A stretch of DNA of 64,000 nucleotides from Pseudomonadota bacterium (GCA_024229515.1 JAAESI010000245.1:1-64000); one strand, 5' to 3'. Counted from the first letter of the stretch, positions 42,588-50,818 are shown. Numbers and translations are program-made. Notes: generated from the letters alone by a model not told the origin.

Positions 42588-43389
42588 CCTGGGTGAACCG
42601 AGCGGGGGTATCGATCTGGGCGATGTCGACCATGGGGGCCCACGTCAGCGCCCGCGCCCGGGAGGCCAGCGCGGTCATGTCGGGGCGCCGCGCCCGGGGA
42701 CCGTCGAACCAGTCTCGGGTCGCCTGGTGGGGCGAGAACAGGACCACCGAGCGCGGCCGCAGCACCGTGATCGCGCGCAGGACGGCGAGTTCGTGGGTGG
42801 GCTCGACCCCGGCGAGGAGCACGTCGATGGTCTCGCCCGCGGACCAGCGCGCCATGGCTCGGAAGTCGGACCCCCGATGCAGCACCTCCGCCGCGTGAAC
42901 CACGGTCCCCTCGTTGGTCACGAGGCGAATCGCATGCACGGGCGCGCCCCCGGGGCACTGGTCGGACTGCGCCCGCAGTACGCTCATCGAGCGAGGGCGA
43001 AGCGCCATCCACTTCGCGGCCAGGAGCGTCGACTCGATGCGCGTCCGGGCCACGTGCACGCCGCGCCGGTACTCGACCCGGACTTCGCCGTCACCCCACG
43101 GGGGGGCGACGAGGCGGGAGGTCGGGATGCCCCACCGATCGTGGGCGTAGGACCGCACCGGCTCCGCGGAGACGATCTGAGCGTGAGGGTTCCGGTCCAC
43201 GAGCTCGGGCAGCACGCCGCAGTGATCGAAGTGACCGTGGGAGACCACCAACAGGTCCGCGTCCCGGCCCCACGTTCGAGGCGGAGGGCTGGGCGTCGTC
43301 TGGAACCCACCGTGGTGGGCGTCGATGAGCACCGAACGCTCGGCGACGTCGATGCGAAAGCCGCTCCAACCCAAGGGGGTGATCCTCAT
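42568..43389 (-). CDS. Metallo-beta-lactamase-fold hydrolase
   Basis: A 273-residue MBL-fold protein with the metal motif SHGHFDHCG (about residue 60). It begins with the UlaG/L-ascorbate lactonase-like phrase ITPLGWSGFRIDV and shows LIDAHHGG. Later metal-ligand His residues are plausible in VVHAAEVLHRG and FSPHQATRD but not certain. ATG 43389 is preferred because GGAGGA lies just upstream; an ATG nine codons earlier is weaker. It is first in an operon with two B12 radical SAM enzymes. An FNR-like dyad lies 54 bp upstream, placing a class II start at about 43402 with the ribosome site in the leader. Confidence 0.82.
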   Translation of the reverse strand: MRITPLGWSGFRIDVAERSVLIDAHHGGFQTTPSPPPRTWGRDADLLVVSHGHFDHCGVLPELVDRNPHAQIVSAEPVRSYAHDRWGIPTSRLVAPPWGDGEVRVEYRRGVHVARTRIESTLLAAKWMALRPRSMSVLRAQSDQCPGGAPVHAIRLVTNEGTVVHAAEVLHRGSDFRAMARWSAGETIDVLLAGVEPTHELAVLRAITVLRPRSVVLFSPHQATRDWFDGPRARRPDMTALASRARALTWAPMVDIAQIDTPARFTQGERDAA

Positions 43390-43422
43390 GCATTCCTCCA
43401 TGGCACCCAGGATCATCGGCGA

Positions 43423-43466
43423 TGTGCGGAACGCCCATGACGTCGGTCATGGGGCCATTCCGCACA
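43423..43466. repeat. 44-bp interrupted palindrome between divergent genes
   Basis: Outer arms TGTGCGGAA (43423-43431) and TTCCGCACA (43458-43466) pair perfectly. Inner arms GCCCATGAC (43433-43441) and GTCATGGGGC (43446-43455) pair with one extra G. The FNR-like dyad is the core. As RNA it would form a long hairpin; as DNA it could hold two concentric dimer sites. Confidence 0.7.
43438..43449. promoter_or_regulatory. FNR-spaced dyad TGAC-GTCG-GTCA before the ferredoxin-SDR fusion
   Basis: Its centre is 40.5 bp from ATG 43484 on the plus strand and 54 bp from ATG 43389 on the minus strand. It is identical over 17 bases to the site at 35238. Confidence 0.65.
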
Positions 43467-43483
43467 GGGGCGACCCTGAGTTC

Positions 43484-44743
43484 ATGGCGACCGTTCATTT
43501 CCTTCGCGAGGGGCGCGAAGTCGACGTCCGCATCGGGACCACGCTGCGTGCGGCGGCCCGGGCGGCCGACGTCTGCGTCTACAGCCGAGCCCGCAAGCTC
43601 CTGAACTGCTACGGCCACGGACGCTGTGGGTCATGCCGACTAGTCGTCACCGACGGCTGGGATCGGCTGACCGCCCCCACGGCCAAGGAACACGCCGCTC
43701 CCCGCCCGCTTCGGGGCGGCGCCCATCAACCGGCGGGCATCGTCCCCCCCCTGCGCGAGCGGCTGGCCTGCCAGGCGCGCGTGATGGGCGACGTCGCGCT
43801 CTGGACCCACCCCGATCAGGGGGCCCCCAGCGTGGCTCCCGAGTCCGACCCGCCCTGCCCCAAGAAGCGGCGTCGCAAAGGGCCCGTCGCCCTCACCGGC
43901 GCGACCGGCTTGCTCGGCGCGGTGGTCGCGCGCGAGCTTCAAGCGCGGGGTCACACCGTGAGGGCCCTGATCCGTGGCGGCCGCGAGGGCGCTGAGCACA
44001 TCGACGAAGAGATCGTCGGAGACCTCCGCAACCCCGTCAGCCTCGAGCGGCTGGTCCACAAGGCCTCCGCAGTGATCCACTGCGCCTCGGCGATGGGCAC
44101 CAACGACGCCGCGCTCCTGGACGCGGTCAACGTCGAGGGAACCCGCGACCTGGTGCGGCTGGCCCACGGGGCCGGCGTGCCGAGGTTCATCCTCGTCTCG
44201 TCGATCGCCGCCCGCCGACCCGCCGACGGCCCCTACTCGGCGAGCAAGTGGGCCCAGGAAGACGCCGTCCGCCGCGGGGGCGTGCCCTGGGTGGTGCTGC
44301 AGCCGCCAGTCATGGTCGGAAACAACAGCCAGGTCGAGCGGGCCGTCGAGAACATCGGCCGCCGATCCCCGCGCGTGCCCGTGGTCGGGGGCGATGCTCC
44401 GCTGTACCCGGTGCACGTTGAGGACGTCGCCACCGCCTGCGTCGAAGCGATGGAGCGGAACGGCGCCCTCGGCACGACCTACCAGCTGGGGGGGCCCGAT
44501 GCGGTGACCTTCCGCGAGCTCGCAAGCGCCCTCCTGGGCGAGGGCGGGGCAGCCGACGTCGTCACGATCCCGGTCCCGCTCGCGCGCGCCATCGCGGCCG
44601 TGCTGGGGACCGTGGTGCCGGACAAGGCGCCGCTGACGACGGAGGCGGTGCGGGCGATCGTGGCCGGGACTCCGGTGGACCTCGGCCCCGCGAGGGCCGA
44701 CCTCGGGTTCGCTCCGCGGACGTTGGCGGCGGCCCTGAGCTGA
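43484..44743 (+). CDS. Fusion of [2Fe-2S] ferredoxin and NAD(P)-dependent SDR-type dehydrogenase/epimerase
   Basis: A 419-residue two-domain protein. Residues 1-105 form a ferredoxin domain with Cys spacing C-x5-C-x2-C (CYGHGRCGSC) and a distant fourth Cys (RLACQARV). After a basic linker (PKKRRRKG) the rest is an atypical short-chain dehydrogenase with the NAD(P) motif TGATGLLGAVVARELQARGH, the SSIAARRP strand and the YSASK catalytic Tyr/Lys motif. This part resembles the NDUFA9/NmrA-type group. ATG 43484 starts exactly at the ferredoxin domain. The fusion implies electron transfer between ferredoxin and nicotinamide or a bound substrate. It faces the radical SAM operon across a shared regulatory palindrome. 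Confidence 0.82.
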   Translation: MATVHFLREGREVDVRIGTTLRAAARAADVCVYSRARKLLNCYGHGRCGSCRLVVTDGWDRLTAPTAKEHAAPRPLRGGAHQPAGIVPPLRERLACQARVMGDVALWTHPDQGAPSVAPESDPPCPKKRRRKGPVALTGATGLLGAVVARELQARGHTVRALIRGGREGAEHIDEEIVGDLRNPVSLERLVHKASAVIHCASAMGTNDAALLDAVNVEGTRDLVRLAHGAGVPRFILVSSIAARRPADGPYSASKWAQEDAVRRGGVPWVVLQPPVMVGNNSQVERAVENIGRRSPRVPVVGGDAPLYPVHVEDVATACVEAMERNGALGTTYQLGGPDAVTFRELASALLGEGGAADVVTIPVPLARAIAAVLGTVVPDKAPLTTEAVRAIVAGTPVDLGPARADLGFAPRTLAAALS

Positions 44744-44747
44744 ACGC

Positions 44748-46076
44748 TCAGTCCACGCAGGTCCCCAGCGACTCGAGCCCGCCCGTCCACTCCAGCACCG
44801 TGCTGCCGAGGTCGAAGGTCGGCTGCTCCTGCGCGAGGTTCGGGTCCAGGTCCGTCTGCTCCGCCAGCGCGTCGAACACCTCCAGCGCGGTGGCGCGCAT
44901 CCGCACTCGCATGGTCACCCGGTCGGGGATGCCCGTGTAGATCGGCAGGCGCCGCTCCTGGTAGTGCAGGTAGGCGGGGCTCGTCGGATCCAGGGTGACC
45001 GGCGCTTCCAGGAGGTTCGAGCGTACGGTCTCGGCCTGCCACATCCAGTCCACGGGATCACCGTTGGCATCCTCGTGCTGGTCCCGGATGAGCCAGGTGG
45101 TGGGATCGCCGTTGGCGGTGACGGGCTGTCCGTCCTCCACCACGCCGCTGCTGAAGATCTCCTCCTTGCCGGCGAAGGCGCGAATCTCGACCCAGACTCG
45201 GCGGTCCACGGTGGAGCCGGACGGGAAGGAGTGCCCGCCCCCGACGTTCTCCAGCCGCACTGCGACCTCGACCCCGGCGGGGCCCGGCTCGACGCAGAGC
45301 TGGGCGTACAGCGAGTCGTCGAGTTCGCCCTGGATCAGGCTCAACTGCTCGTCCCGCCCCGGGAAGTTCGTGAGCGCCACGTCGACGCCCGGCCAGGAGT
45401 GGTCGTGGCGGCGCCGAATCGGCATGTCCTCGCCCACCGCCACGGGACCGTTCGTGCCGCGCATGTGGCAGCGGCTGCACGTGAGCCGCGTGAGGTCGTG
45501 GGAGGCGAACACGGTCTCACGCCACTCGAAGAAGGTGCGCTCCACGTGGATGTCGTCGGGGGTGAAGACGCAGTGGCAGGCACCGCACAGCGACGACGAG
45601 CTGGGGTCGTTGCGGTCGTGCAGGAGCGAGTACTTCGAATCGTGAGCCCCGGTCTCCACGGGATCCGCGATCCCCCCCCGGATGACGCCGTCGTCCGCGA
45701 GCGACTGCCCCGCGTTGTGGTCCTCGGGGACTTCGTCGACAAGGTGGCAGGCGACGCAGGTGACGCCCTTGAGGTGGTCCGGCGCGGTGGCGAGGTCGCT
45801 CTCACCGGCGCGCACCGCCATCGGCGAGTGGCAGGAGACGCAGTAGTCGGGGTCGCGGTCTCCGGTGTCCTCCAGGAACACCTGGTTCATCGCTGTGAAG
45901 AGCGGGTCGACACCGGTGTAGGCGTGCATGCTCCCCGACCACTGCTCGAAGTGGACCGGGTGGCACGCGGCGCACGAATCGGGATCGAGCAGAGCGTCCG
46001 CGTCCAACTCCCCGGGCGCGCACGCGACCAGAGAGGCCACGACGAGAAACAGGAGGGGGAGGAGGGCGAGACGCAT
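44748..46076 (-). CDS. Pentahaem c-type cytochrome lipoprotein
   Basis: A 442-residue exported protein with a lipobox (LVAC, Cys19). Five CXXCH haem sites follow: residues 35-39, 79-83, 107-111, 164-168 and 200-204. The layout resembles cytochrome c-554-type multihaem domains. The C-terminal half (about 245-442) has no haem and looks like a beta-rich domain (GGGHSFPSGSTVDRRVWVEI). It is probably periplasm-facing on a membrane and transfers electrons. It is downstream of the radical SAM gene at 46121 with a 44-bp gap and is probably in its operon. ATG 46076 is unambiguous. Confidence 0.9.
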   Translation of the reverse strand: MRLALLPLLFLVVASLVACAPGELDADALLDPDSCAACHPVHFEQWSGSMHAYTGVDPLFTAMNQVFLEDTGDRDPDYCVSCHSPMAVRAGESDLATAPDHLKGVTCVACHLVDEVPEDHNAGQSLADDGVIRGGIADPVETGAHDSKYSLLHDRNDPSSSSLCGACHCVFTPDDIHVERTFFEWRETVFASHDLTRLTCSRCHMRGTNGPVAVGEDMPIRRRHDHSWPGVDVALTNFPGRDEQLSLIQGELDDSLYAQLCVEPGPAGVEVAVRLENVGGGHSFPSGSTVDRRVWVEIRAFAGKEEIFSSGVVEDGQPVTANGDPTTWLIRDQHEDANGDPVDWMWQAETVRSNLLEAPVTLDPTSPAYLHYQERRLPIYTGIPDRVTMRVRMRATALEVFDALAEQTDLDPNLAQEQPTFDLGSTVLEWTGGLESLGTCVD

Positions 46077-46120
46077 GGGTCTTCAGTGGTGAATCTACCC
46101 TGAGTAACCACGACAGCCCA

Positions 46121-47551
46121 TCATATCAACGTGACGTAGTTCGCCGTACGACGATGTGGGTCGCCGACGTGGGCGAAGAACCGGAGCCCTTCCAGCCACG
46201 GGAGGCCGGTGATTGCCCGCTCCTCCAGCGTGCCCTGGAGCTTCAGCGGCAGCAGCGCGGCGGTGGGGAGGCGGGCGAGGGCCCGCAGCGCCTTGGTCGA
46301 CACCTGCGAGTGCACCCCCGCCCGGAACAGCAGGTAGAGGTTCACCATCGCGCGGCGCTGATCGCCCTCGAAGTACGTCCTGGGGGAGCGGTAGTCCTCC
46401 ACCTCGGGGCGGGACTCCAGGAAGCCGAGGCTGAACGCGGTCTCCTCGAATGACGTCTCGGCCAGGGGAACCGCGATATTGACCCGGACCCGGTCCGCGC
46501 CGATGCGCCGGTTGAGCTCGATCGTCGCGATCACGTCGTCCACGGTCTCGCCCGGCGAGGCGACCATGTTGAACGTGTACAGCTCCAACCCCCGGCTCTT
46601 GATCAGGCTGGCGGCGGTGGCGATCTCGTCGTCGGTCACGGTCTTGCCGAGCAGGTTCGAACGGAGCGCCTGGTTGCCGGTCTCCACGCCGATGGCAACG
46701 CCCTTGCAGCCCGCCTTCTTCAGGGCGTCGACCGTGCGGGCGGACACCAGCGGAGTCGAGGTGTTGCAGGTGAAGGGGGCGCCGACCTCCATGGAGTACA
46801 GCGCAGCGAACTCCTCCAGCCAGGCCGGATGCACGGTGAAGAGGTCGTCGCTGAAGTGCACGCGACGCATCGGGCAGCGCTGCCGGACCTCGAGGATCTC
46901 TTCCACCGCGCGCCATGGCGACTTGCGGCGGACGAACCGCCCCAGGTCCGACCACTGGTCCTGCAGCGTGGCGTTCCAGCAGTAGCTGCAGCGGTGAATG
47001 CAGCCTCGGCCGGTGGCGAACTTCTTCCACGGGAGGCGCGCGACGAACGGGTACCGGAAGTAGAGCTCACGGTCCGGCATCGGCAGCGCATCCAAGTCCT
47101 GGATGAGCGGACGGAGGGGGTTGCAGACGAGCTCCCCGTCACGAAAGACGTTCACGTTGGCGACGTCGTCGTAGGACTTGCTCGACGCCAAGCGGTCGGC
47201 GATGTCCAGGAGCGCCCCTTCAGCCTCCCCGTTGATGACCGCGTCGACATCGTCGAGCCGGGCCAGCTCCGGATGGAAGGTGGCGTGAGTGCCACCGAGC
47301 ACAATCGTCGCGTCGGGGGCGTACCGCCTCACCAGCCGGGCCGCCGTGAGCGCCGCGCCGTCGCCGGCCACCGGGCAGGGGATGACGACGAGATCGGGAT
47401 CCAGGCGCCGGATCGCGGGCCCGGGGCGGGGCGTTTCGTCGGTCAACAGCAGCCGCGTCGAGTGCCCACCGCGCTTGAGCACGGCGGACGCCTCGGTCAT
47501 CGCCAGCGACTCGTTGATGCCGCTGTCTTGCACGACGAGAACTCGAACCAT
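46121..47551 (-). CDS. B12-binding domain radical SAM enzyme
   Basis: A 476-residue enzyme with an N-terminal cobalamin-type fold (MVRVLVVQDSGINESLAM, VLKRGGHSTRLLL, DLVVIPCPVAGDG, IVLGGTHATFHPE) and radical SAM core with the Cys motif GRGCIHRCSYCWNAT and GVETGNQALRSNLLGK. ATG 47551 is preferred to 47587 because the FNR-like dyad would overlap the longer start and the dyad centre lies 41.5 bp from 47551. It is the fifth of the radical SAM genes between 37 and 48 kb and is followed by the pentahaem cytochrome. Confidence 0.88.
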   Translation of the reverse strand: MVRVLVVQDSGINESLAMTEASAVLKRGGHSTRLLLTDETPRPGPAIRRLDPDLVVIPCPVAGDGAALTAARLVRRYAPDATIVLGGTHATFHPELARLDDVDAVINGEAEGALLDIADRLASSKSYDDVANVNVFRDGELVCNPLRPLIQDLDALPMPDRELYFRYPFVARLPWKKFATGRGCIHRCSYCWNATLQDQWSDLGRFVRRKSPWRAVEEILEVRQRCPMRRVHFSDDLFTVHPAWLEEFAALYSMEVGAPFTCNTSTPLVSARTVDALKKAGCKGVAIGVETGNQALRSNLLGKTVTDDEIATAASLIKSRGLELYTFNMVASPGETVDDVIATIELNRRIGADRVRVNIAVPLAETSFEETAFSLGFLESRPEVEDYRSPRTYFEGDQRRAMVNLYLLFRAGVHSQVSTKALRALARLPTAALLPLKLQGTLEERAITGLPWLEGLRFFAHVGDPHRRTANYVTLI

Positions 47552-47586
47552 GCCTTCAAGGGAGCCGCCGAAGGCGTGAGCCGCCA

Positions 47587-47598
47587 TGACAGCCGTCA
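47587..47598. promoter_or_regulatory. FNR-spaced dyad TGAC-AGCC-GTCA
   Basis: The centre is at -41.5 relative to ATG 47551 on the minus strand. It lies just upstream of the sigma54 element of the divergent, broken stress-protein gene. Confidence 0.6.
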
Positions 47599-47606
47599 GG
47601 AACGGC

Positions 47607-47622
47607 TGGCACGGAGCTTGCT
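47607..47622 (+). promoter_or_regulatory. Consensus-perfect sigma54 -24/-12 element
   Basis: Reads TGGCACGgagcTTGCT, matching TGGCACG-N4-TTGCW at every defined base. It predicts transcription from about 47633, leaving the GGAGG ribosome site and ATG 47647 of a broken universal stress gene immediately downstream. Confidence 0.8.
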
Positions 47623-47646
47623 GAAGGGTGGAGTGGCGGAGGTTGT

Positions 47647-48134
47647 ATGTTCGATTTCCCTCGAATCCTGGTTCCCGTCGACTTCTCGGAGTGCTCCGAG
47701 CGCGCCTTGGGCGTGGCCATGGGCCTCGATATGTGAAACGACGCGCAGATGTTCCTGCTGTACGTCGATGAGAAGCCGGGCAGCGGCATCTGGCGCGACG
47801 ACTCCCGGACCCAGCAGCAGTTGGAGACGCTGGAGAAGGACGAAGCGTACCTCCGGGCCCTCGCCGACCGCGTGGGCGGTGAAGTCGCAGAGAGCGTCGG
47901 CCTCCCCGCCGTGTCCGACGAGCGCATGCGCGTGCGCATCGGCACCGGCGACCCCTCGGCCCAGATCCTCGGCGCAGCTGCCGACAGCGAGGCCGACCTC
48001 ATCGTGATGGGGACCCACGGCCGCACCTCTTTGCGCGACCTGTTCGTTGGATCGACTGCCGAGCAGGTCACGCGCAAGGCGAGCGGCGCCGTCCTCGCGT
48101 CAAGCCCGAGGGGTATCCGTTCCTGCGTGACTGA
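47647..48134 (+). pseudogene. Broken universal stress protein gene (in-frame TGA plus frameshift)
   Basis: ATG 47647 with GGAGG upstream opens a Usp frame (MFDFPRILVPVDFSECSERA). It meets an in-frame TGA at 47734-47736 and continues in the same frame (MFLLYVDEKPGSG to GTHGRTSLRDLFVGSTAEQV), keeping the nucleotide-binding loop. Near 48091-48098 the frame is lost: the normal family ending VKPEGYPFLRD-stop is found one frame over, with TGA at 48132-48134. Two independent lesions favour a decayed gene over selenocysteine recoding, though a sequencing error at either point is possible. The promoter is intact. Confidence 0.8.
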
Positions 48135-48218
48135 GCTGTGCGGTCCAACACCTCTTTGCGTGTCAATCCCAACAGTGGCTTGCAGGTGAGGTGACCTCCA
48201 GCCAGACCCTCGTGCGTC

Positions 48219-48746
48219 TTGGACAAGCTCCGGGACCGCGGCTACCACCGCGTGCACGTCGAGTTCGACCTGAGCCACGGCACGGGCCAGCGGCTGAAGC
48301 TGCTGAGCCATCGCGGCGAGTTCCTCATCGACCTGGTCGCGAAGATCGACCGAAGCCACGCCCCGTGGCGGTTCCTGTGGGTCGAGTGGTTGATGATGCA
48401 GGACCCCCGCAAAGAGCCGAACCGCCCCCTGCTCCCCGACCAGGAGGCGCCGGGGCTGGGCTGCAGCCTCGACATCCTCGGCATGCTGGTGATGGCCGCG
48501 GAGCGGCTCGGGGTCGACGGCGTCGCGTTCAATCCGGCCCGGTTCCACATCGCCTGGATGGCCCGGGGCAAAGCCGAGTTCCTCGACCCCCACGATCGGG
48601 TGCAGTTCGACAACCGGCGTGAAGCCTTCGGCCGCCGGCCGCTGCACGAGGCGGCGGAGCGGCTGAAGGACTGGGCCCCCGGCCCGATGGTGATGCCGGT
48701 CTCGGACGCCCTGAAGGAGGCGATCTGTCACACTCTGCGGGCATGA
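48219..48746 (+). CDS. Conserved-looking hypothetical protein
   Basis: A 175-residue soluble protein from TTG 48219; the frame is open back to a TGA at 48192, and no ATG or ribosome site is seen, so the start is uncertain. It contains firm-looking blocks (HVEFDLSHGTGQRLKLL, EWLMMQDPRKEP, APGLGCSLDILGMLVMAAERL) with good codon bias, so it is likely real. I do not recognise the family. Its TGA overlaps the rhodanese ATG (ATGATG), so the two are coupled. The decayed stress gene upstream would have been the first gene of the same transcript. Confidence 0.6.
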   Translation: MDKLRDRGYHRVHVEFDLSHGTGQRLKLLSHRGEFLIDLVAKIDRSHAPWRFLWVEWLMMQDPRKEPNRPLLPDQEAPGLGCSLDILGMLVMAAERLGVDGVAFNPARFHIAWMARGKAEFLDPHDRVQFDNRREAFGRRPLHEAAERLKDWAPGPMVMPVSDALKEAICHTLRA

Positions 48747-49324
48747 TGGCTCTTGTCTCCATGAACTCCCCCCGCACCGTCGACGTCGATGCCCTTCGGA
48801 ACGCGCTCCGCGCGGACCCGCCCCCCGTCGTGGTGGACGTGCGCATGCCGTTCGAGTTCGCCGGAGGGCACGTGCCCACGGCGATCAACATCCCCCTCCC
48901 TCGGATCGCGAGCGCGGCCGAGGAGCTCCGGGGACACCCCGAGGTCTGGATCATCTGCAAGAGCGGGAGCCGGTCCGCGGGGGCGGCGAAGCTGCTGGCC
49001 GACGCCGGCCTCACGGTGGTCGACGTCGGCGGCGGCACGATGGCGTGGCGACGCGGCGGGGGGCCAGTGGTCAGGGAGCCGTCGCTGAGCCGACTGGTCC
49101 TCCCCGGCGTGGTCGTTCTGACGCTCGGGCTGGCACCTCACACGCCTGAGCCCCACATCGTCGGCAAGCTGCGCTGGATCGCCGGCGGGGCCGACGGCAT
49201 GACCCTCACCGACTGGTTCGACGTGCTCATGCACGGGCTCCCGTGGGCGTGGCTGGCGTGGACGGCCGTCGACCTCGTCCGGAGCGTCAGCGCACGACGA
49301 TCACGGACACCGAACTCAGTCTGA
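48743..49324 (+). CDS. Rhodanese-domain protein with C-terminal membrane segment
   Basis: A 193-residue protein. Residues 10-110 are a rhodanese domain: VVVDVRMPFEFAGGHVPTAI, active-site loop CKSGSRS (Cys at about residue 71) and the closing VDVGGGTMAWRRGG. The remainder has one or two hydrophobic segments (LVLPGVVVLTLGLAP and LPWAWLAWTAVDLV). It may move sulfane sulfur at the membrane. The ATG overlaps the preceding stop. Its end overlaps the convergent stress-protein gene by 38 bp. Confidence 0.85.
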   Translation: MMALVSMNSPRTVDVDALRNALRADPPPVVVDVRMPFEFAGGHVPTAINIPLPRIASAAEELRGHPEVWIICKSGSRSAGAAKLLADAGLTVVDVGGGTMAWRRGGGPVVREPSLSRLVLPGVVVLTLGLAPHTPEPHIVGKLRWIAGGADGMTLTDWFDVLMHGLPWAWLAWTAVDLVRSVSARRSRTPNSV

Positions 49325-49733
49325 CCGTGCGCTCGGCGACCGAGCCCATCAGCGTGCGCTTGAGCCCGGTCCGCCCGTGCGACCCCACCACGACCAGGTC
49401 GCAGCGGTGGTCCGTGGTGGCCTGGGCGATGGCGGCGGCCGCGGGCCCAACCCCGAAGTAGCCGGCGACCTCGACCCTCTCGCCGTCGCCGATCAGCGTG
49501 GCGACCTCGTCGGCCAGCGCCTTGCGGGTCCGGGTGTCGCGGGCCTCGACCATGTCGTCGAGCACCTCGGTGACGTAGCCGTAGGCACCGCCAAACGGCT
49601 CCTCCACCGGCGACGGCGCGTAGAAGAGCACCACGTCCGCCCCCACGCTCGCGGCCAGGGAGAGCCCGTACTGCGCCGCCGCGCGGGCGTGATCGGAGAA
49701 GGCGGTGCCGATGAGGATCTTCTTGGGGGCCAC
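49287..49733 (-). CDS. Universal stress protein, single domain
   Basis: A 148-residue Usp-fold protein starting MAPKKILIGTAFSDHARAAA and ending in the nucleotide-binding loop GSHGRTGLKRTLMGSVAERTV. The start is GTG 49733, 14 bp after the stop of the histidine kinase gene on the same strand, so it is cotranscribed with that kinase under a -24/-12 promoter. This is the fourth Usp locus in 21 kb. Confidence 0.92.
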   Translation of the reverse strand: MAPKKILIGTAFSDHARAAAQYGLSLAASVGADVVLFYAPSPVEEPFGGAYGYVTEVLDDMVEARDTRTRKALADEVATLIGDGERVEVAGYFGVGPAAAAIAQATTDHRCDLVVVGSHGRTGLKRTLMGSVAERTVRLSSVSVIVVR

Positions 49734-49747
49734 GTCATGGTCTCACC

Positions 49748-50779
49748 TCAGGCGTGCGACGGGAGTCGCATGTGGATCGAGGTGCCGCCGCCTTCGGGGC
49801 ACTCCAGGGTCACGTGGCCGCCGTGGGCCTCGATGGTGCGGCGGACCGACGGGAGCCCCAGGCCGGTCCCCACGCCACCGCTCCGGGTCGTGAAGAACGG
49901 CTCGAAGATGCGGTCGCGCAGATCCTCCGGCACGCCTGGGCCGTTGTCCGTGACGTCCAGGTGCGACCAGGTCCCGCCGTTGCTCAGCCCGACGTGGATG
50001 AAGCCCATGCCCCCCATCGCCTGGCCCGCGTTCAGCAGGAGGTTGAGCAGCGCCGTGCGCAGCTGCATGGGGTCGACTTTCAGCGTCGCGTCCGGGTCCA
50101 GCGTCAGCTTCACGTCGACGGCGTTCATGCCTTCGTCCTTGAGGAACAGGTCGACCGTCTCGCGCACCAGCTCCGCGCCATTGATCGTCCGGGGATGAGG
50201 CTCGGCGGGGCGGGCGAAGCGGAGCAGGTCGTCCACCCACACGACCAGCTCGTTGATGCGGTTCGTGATCCGCGTGAGGATCTGCTGCTCCGGCGCGTCG
50301 GCGGGCAGGCGCTTGCCCAGGATGTGCACCGCTCCCACGATCCCGGCCATCGGGTTCTTCACCTCGTGGGCCACCGTCGAGGCCATCTCTCCCAGCTTCG
50401 CCAGCGCCTCCTTGTCCCGGATCGCCTGGACCAGCGCGATGTTGGCCGAGATCTCCTCATCGAGCGCCGCGTCGGCGCGATGCTTGAGCACCACCGCCGC
50501 CCCTACCACCGCGATGGCGAAGACCGCGAGCAGCCGGTTGGCGGTCACCTGAACGACGTCGCCGCCGGTCGGGGAGAGCTCCCACCCGATCAGGGTCAGG
50601 ATGATGCCCGTGACGGCCGCTGGGATCGTGTGCCGGTGGAATCCCCGAGGGAGCGTGAGGAGCACCAGCAAGACGTACGGGACCCCCGCCGCGATCCCGA
50701 GCGCCGTCGAGACATCGAAGGCGAAGATGGCCAGCGCGAGGACCGGACCCAGGAAGTAGAGCGAGCGAGACGGTCTCAT
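49748..50779 (-). CDS. Membrane histidine kinase (NtrB-like transmitter)
   Basis: A 343-residue sensor kinase. The N-terminus has about four hydrophobic helices (residues 5-105), with no periplasmic or PAS domain visible. A short linker leads to the H-box STVAHEVKNPMAGIVGAV (His at about 138), then an ATPase with N-box LLNLLLNAGQAM, G1 DNGPGVPEDL, F-box FEPFFTTRSGG and G2 GTGLGLPSV. ATG 50779 is taken; the frame opens 24 codons earlier. A sigma54-type element lies directly upstream. The divergent single-receiver protein at 50850 is its obvious partner. Confidence 0.92.
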   Translation of the reverse strand: MRPSRSLYFLGPVLALAIFAFDVSTALGIAAGVPYVLLVLLTLPRGFHRHTIPAAVTGIILTLIGWELSPTGGDVVQVTANRLLAVFAIAVVGAAVVLKHRADAALDEEISANIALVQAIRDKEALAKLGEMASTVAHEVKNPMAGIVGAVHILGKRLPADAPEQQILTRITNRINELVVWVDDLLRFARPAEPHPRTINGAELVRETVDLFLKDEGMNAVDVKLTLDPDATLKVDPMQLRTALLNLLLNAGQAMGGMGFIHVGLSNGGTWSHLDVTDNGPGVPEDLRDRIFEPFFTTRSGGVGTGLGLPSVRRTIEAHGGHVTLECPEGGGTSIHMRLPSHA

Positions 50780-50793
50780 CTCGGGTCCCGTGT

Positions 50794-50809
50794 TGCACAG
50801 TTCATGCCA
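50794..50809 (-). promoter_or_regulatory. Sigma54-type -24/-12 element for the histidine kinase/stress operon
   Basis: Reads TGGCATGaactGTGCA on the minus strand, with GG/GC spacing correct and two mismatches from consensus. The predicted start is near 50783, about four bases before ATG 50779. Confidence 0.6.
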
Positions 50810-50818
50810 CCTCCCGAC

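Noticed and set aside
47734-47736. Selenocysteine codon in a universal stress protein
   Set aside because: The TGA is in frame and the protein continues, but a second lesion (frame loss near 48095) breaks the same gene, and I see no clear SECIS-like hairpin directly after the codon.
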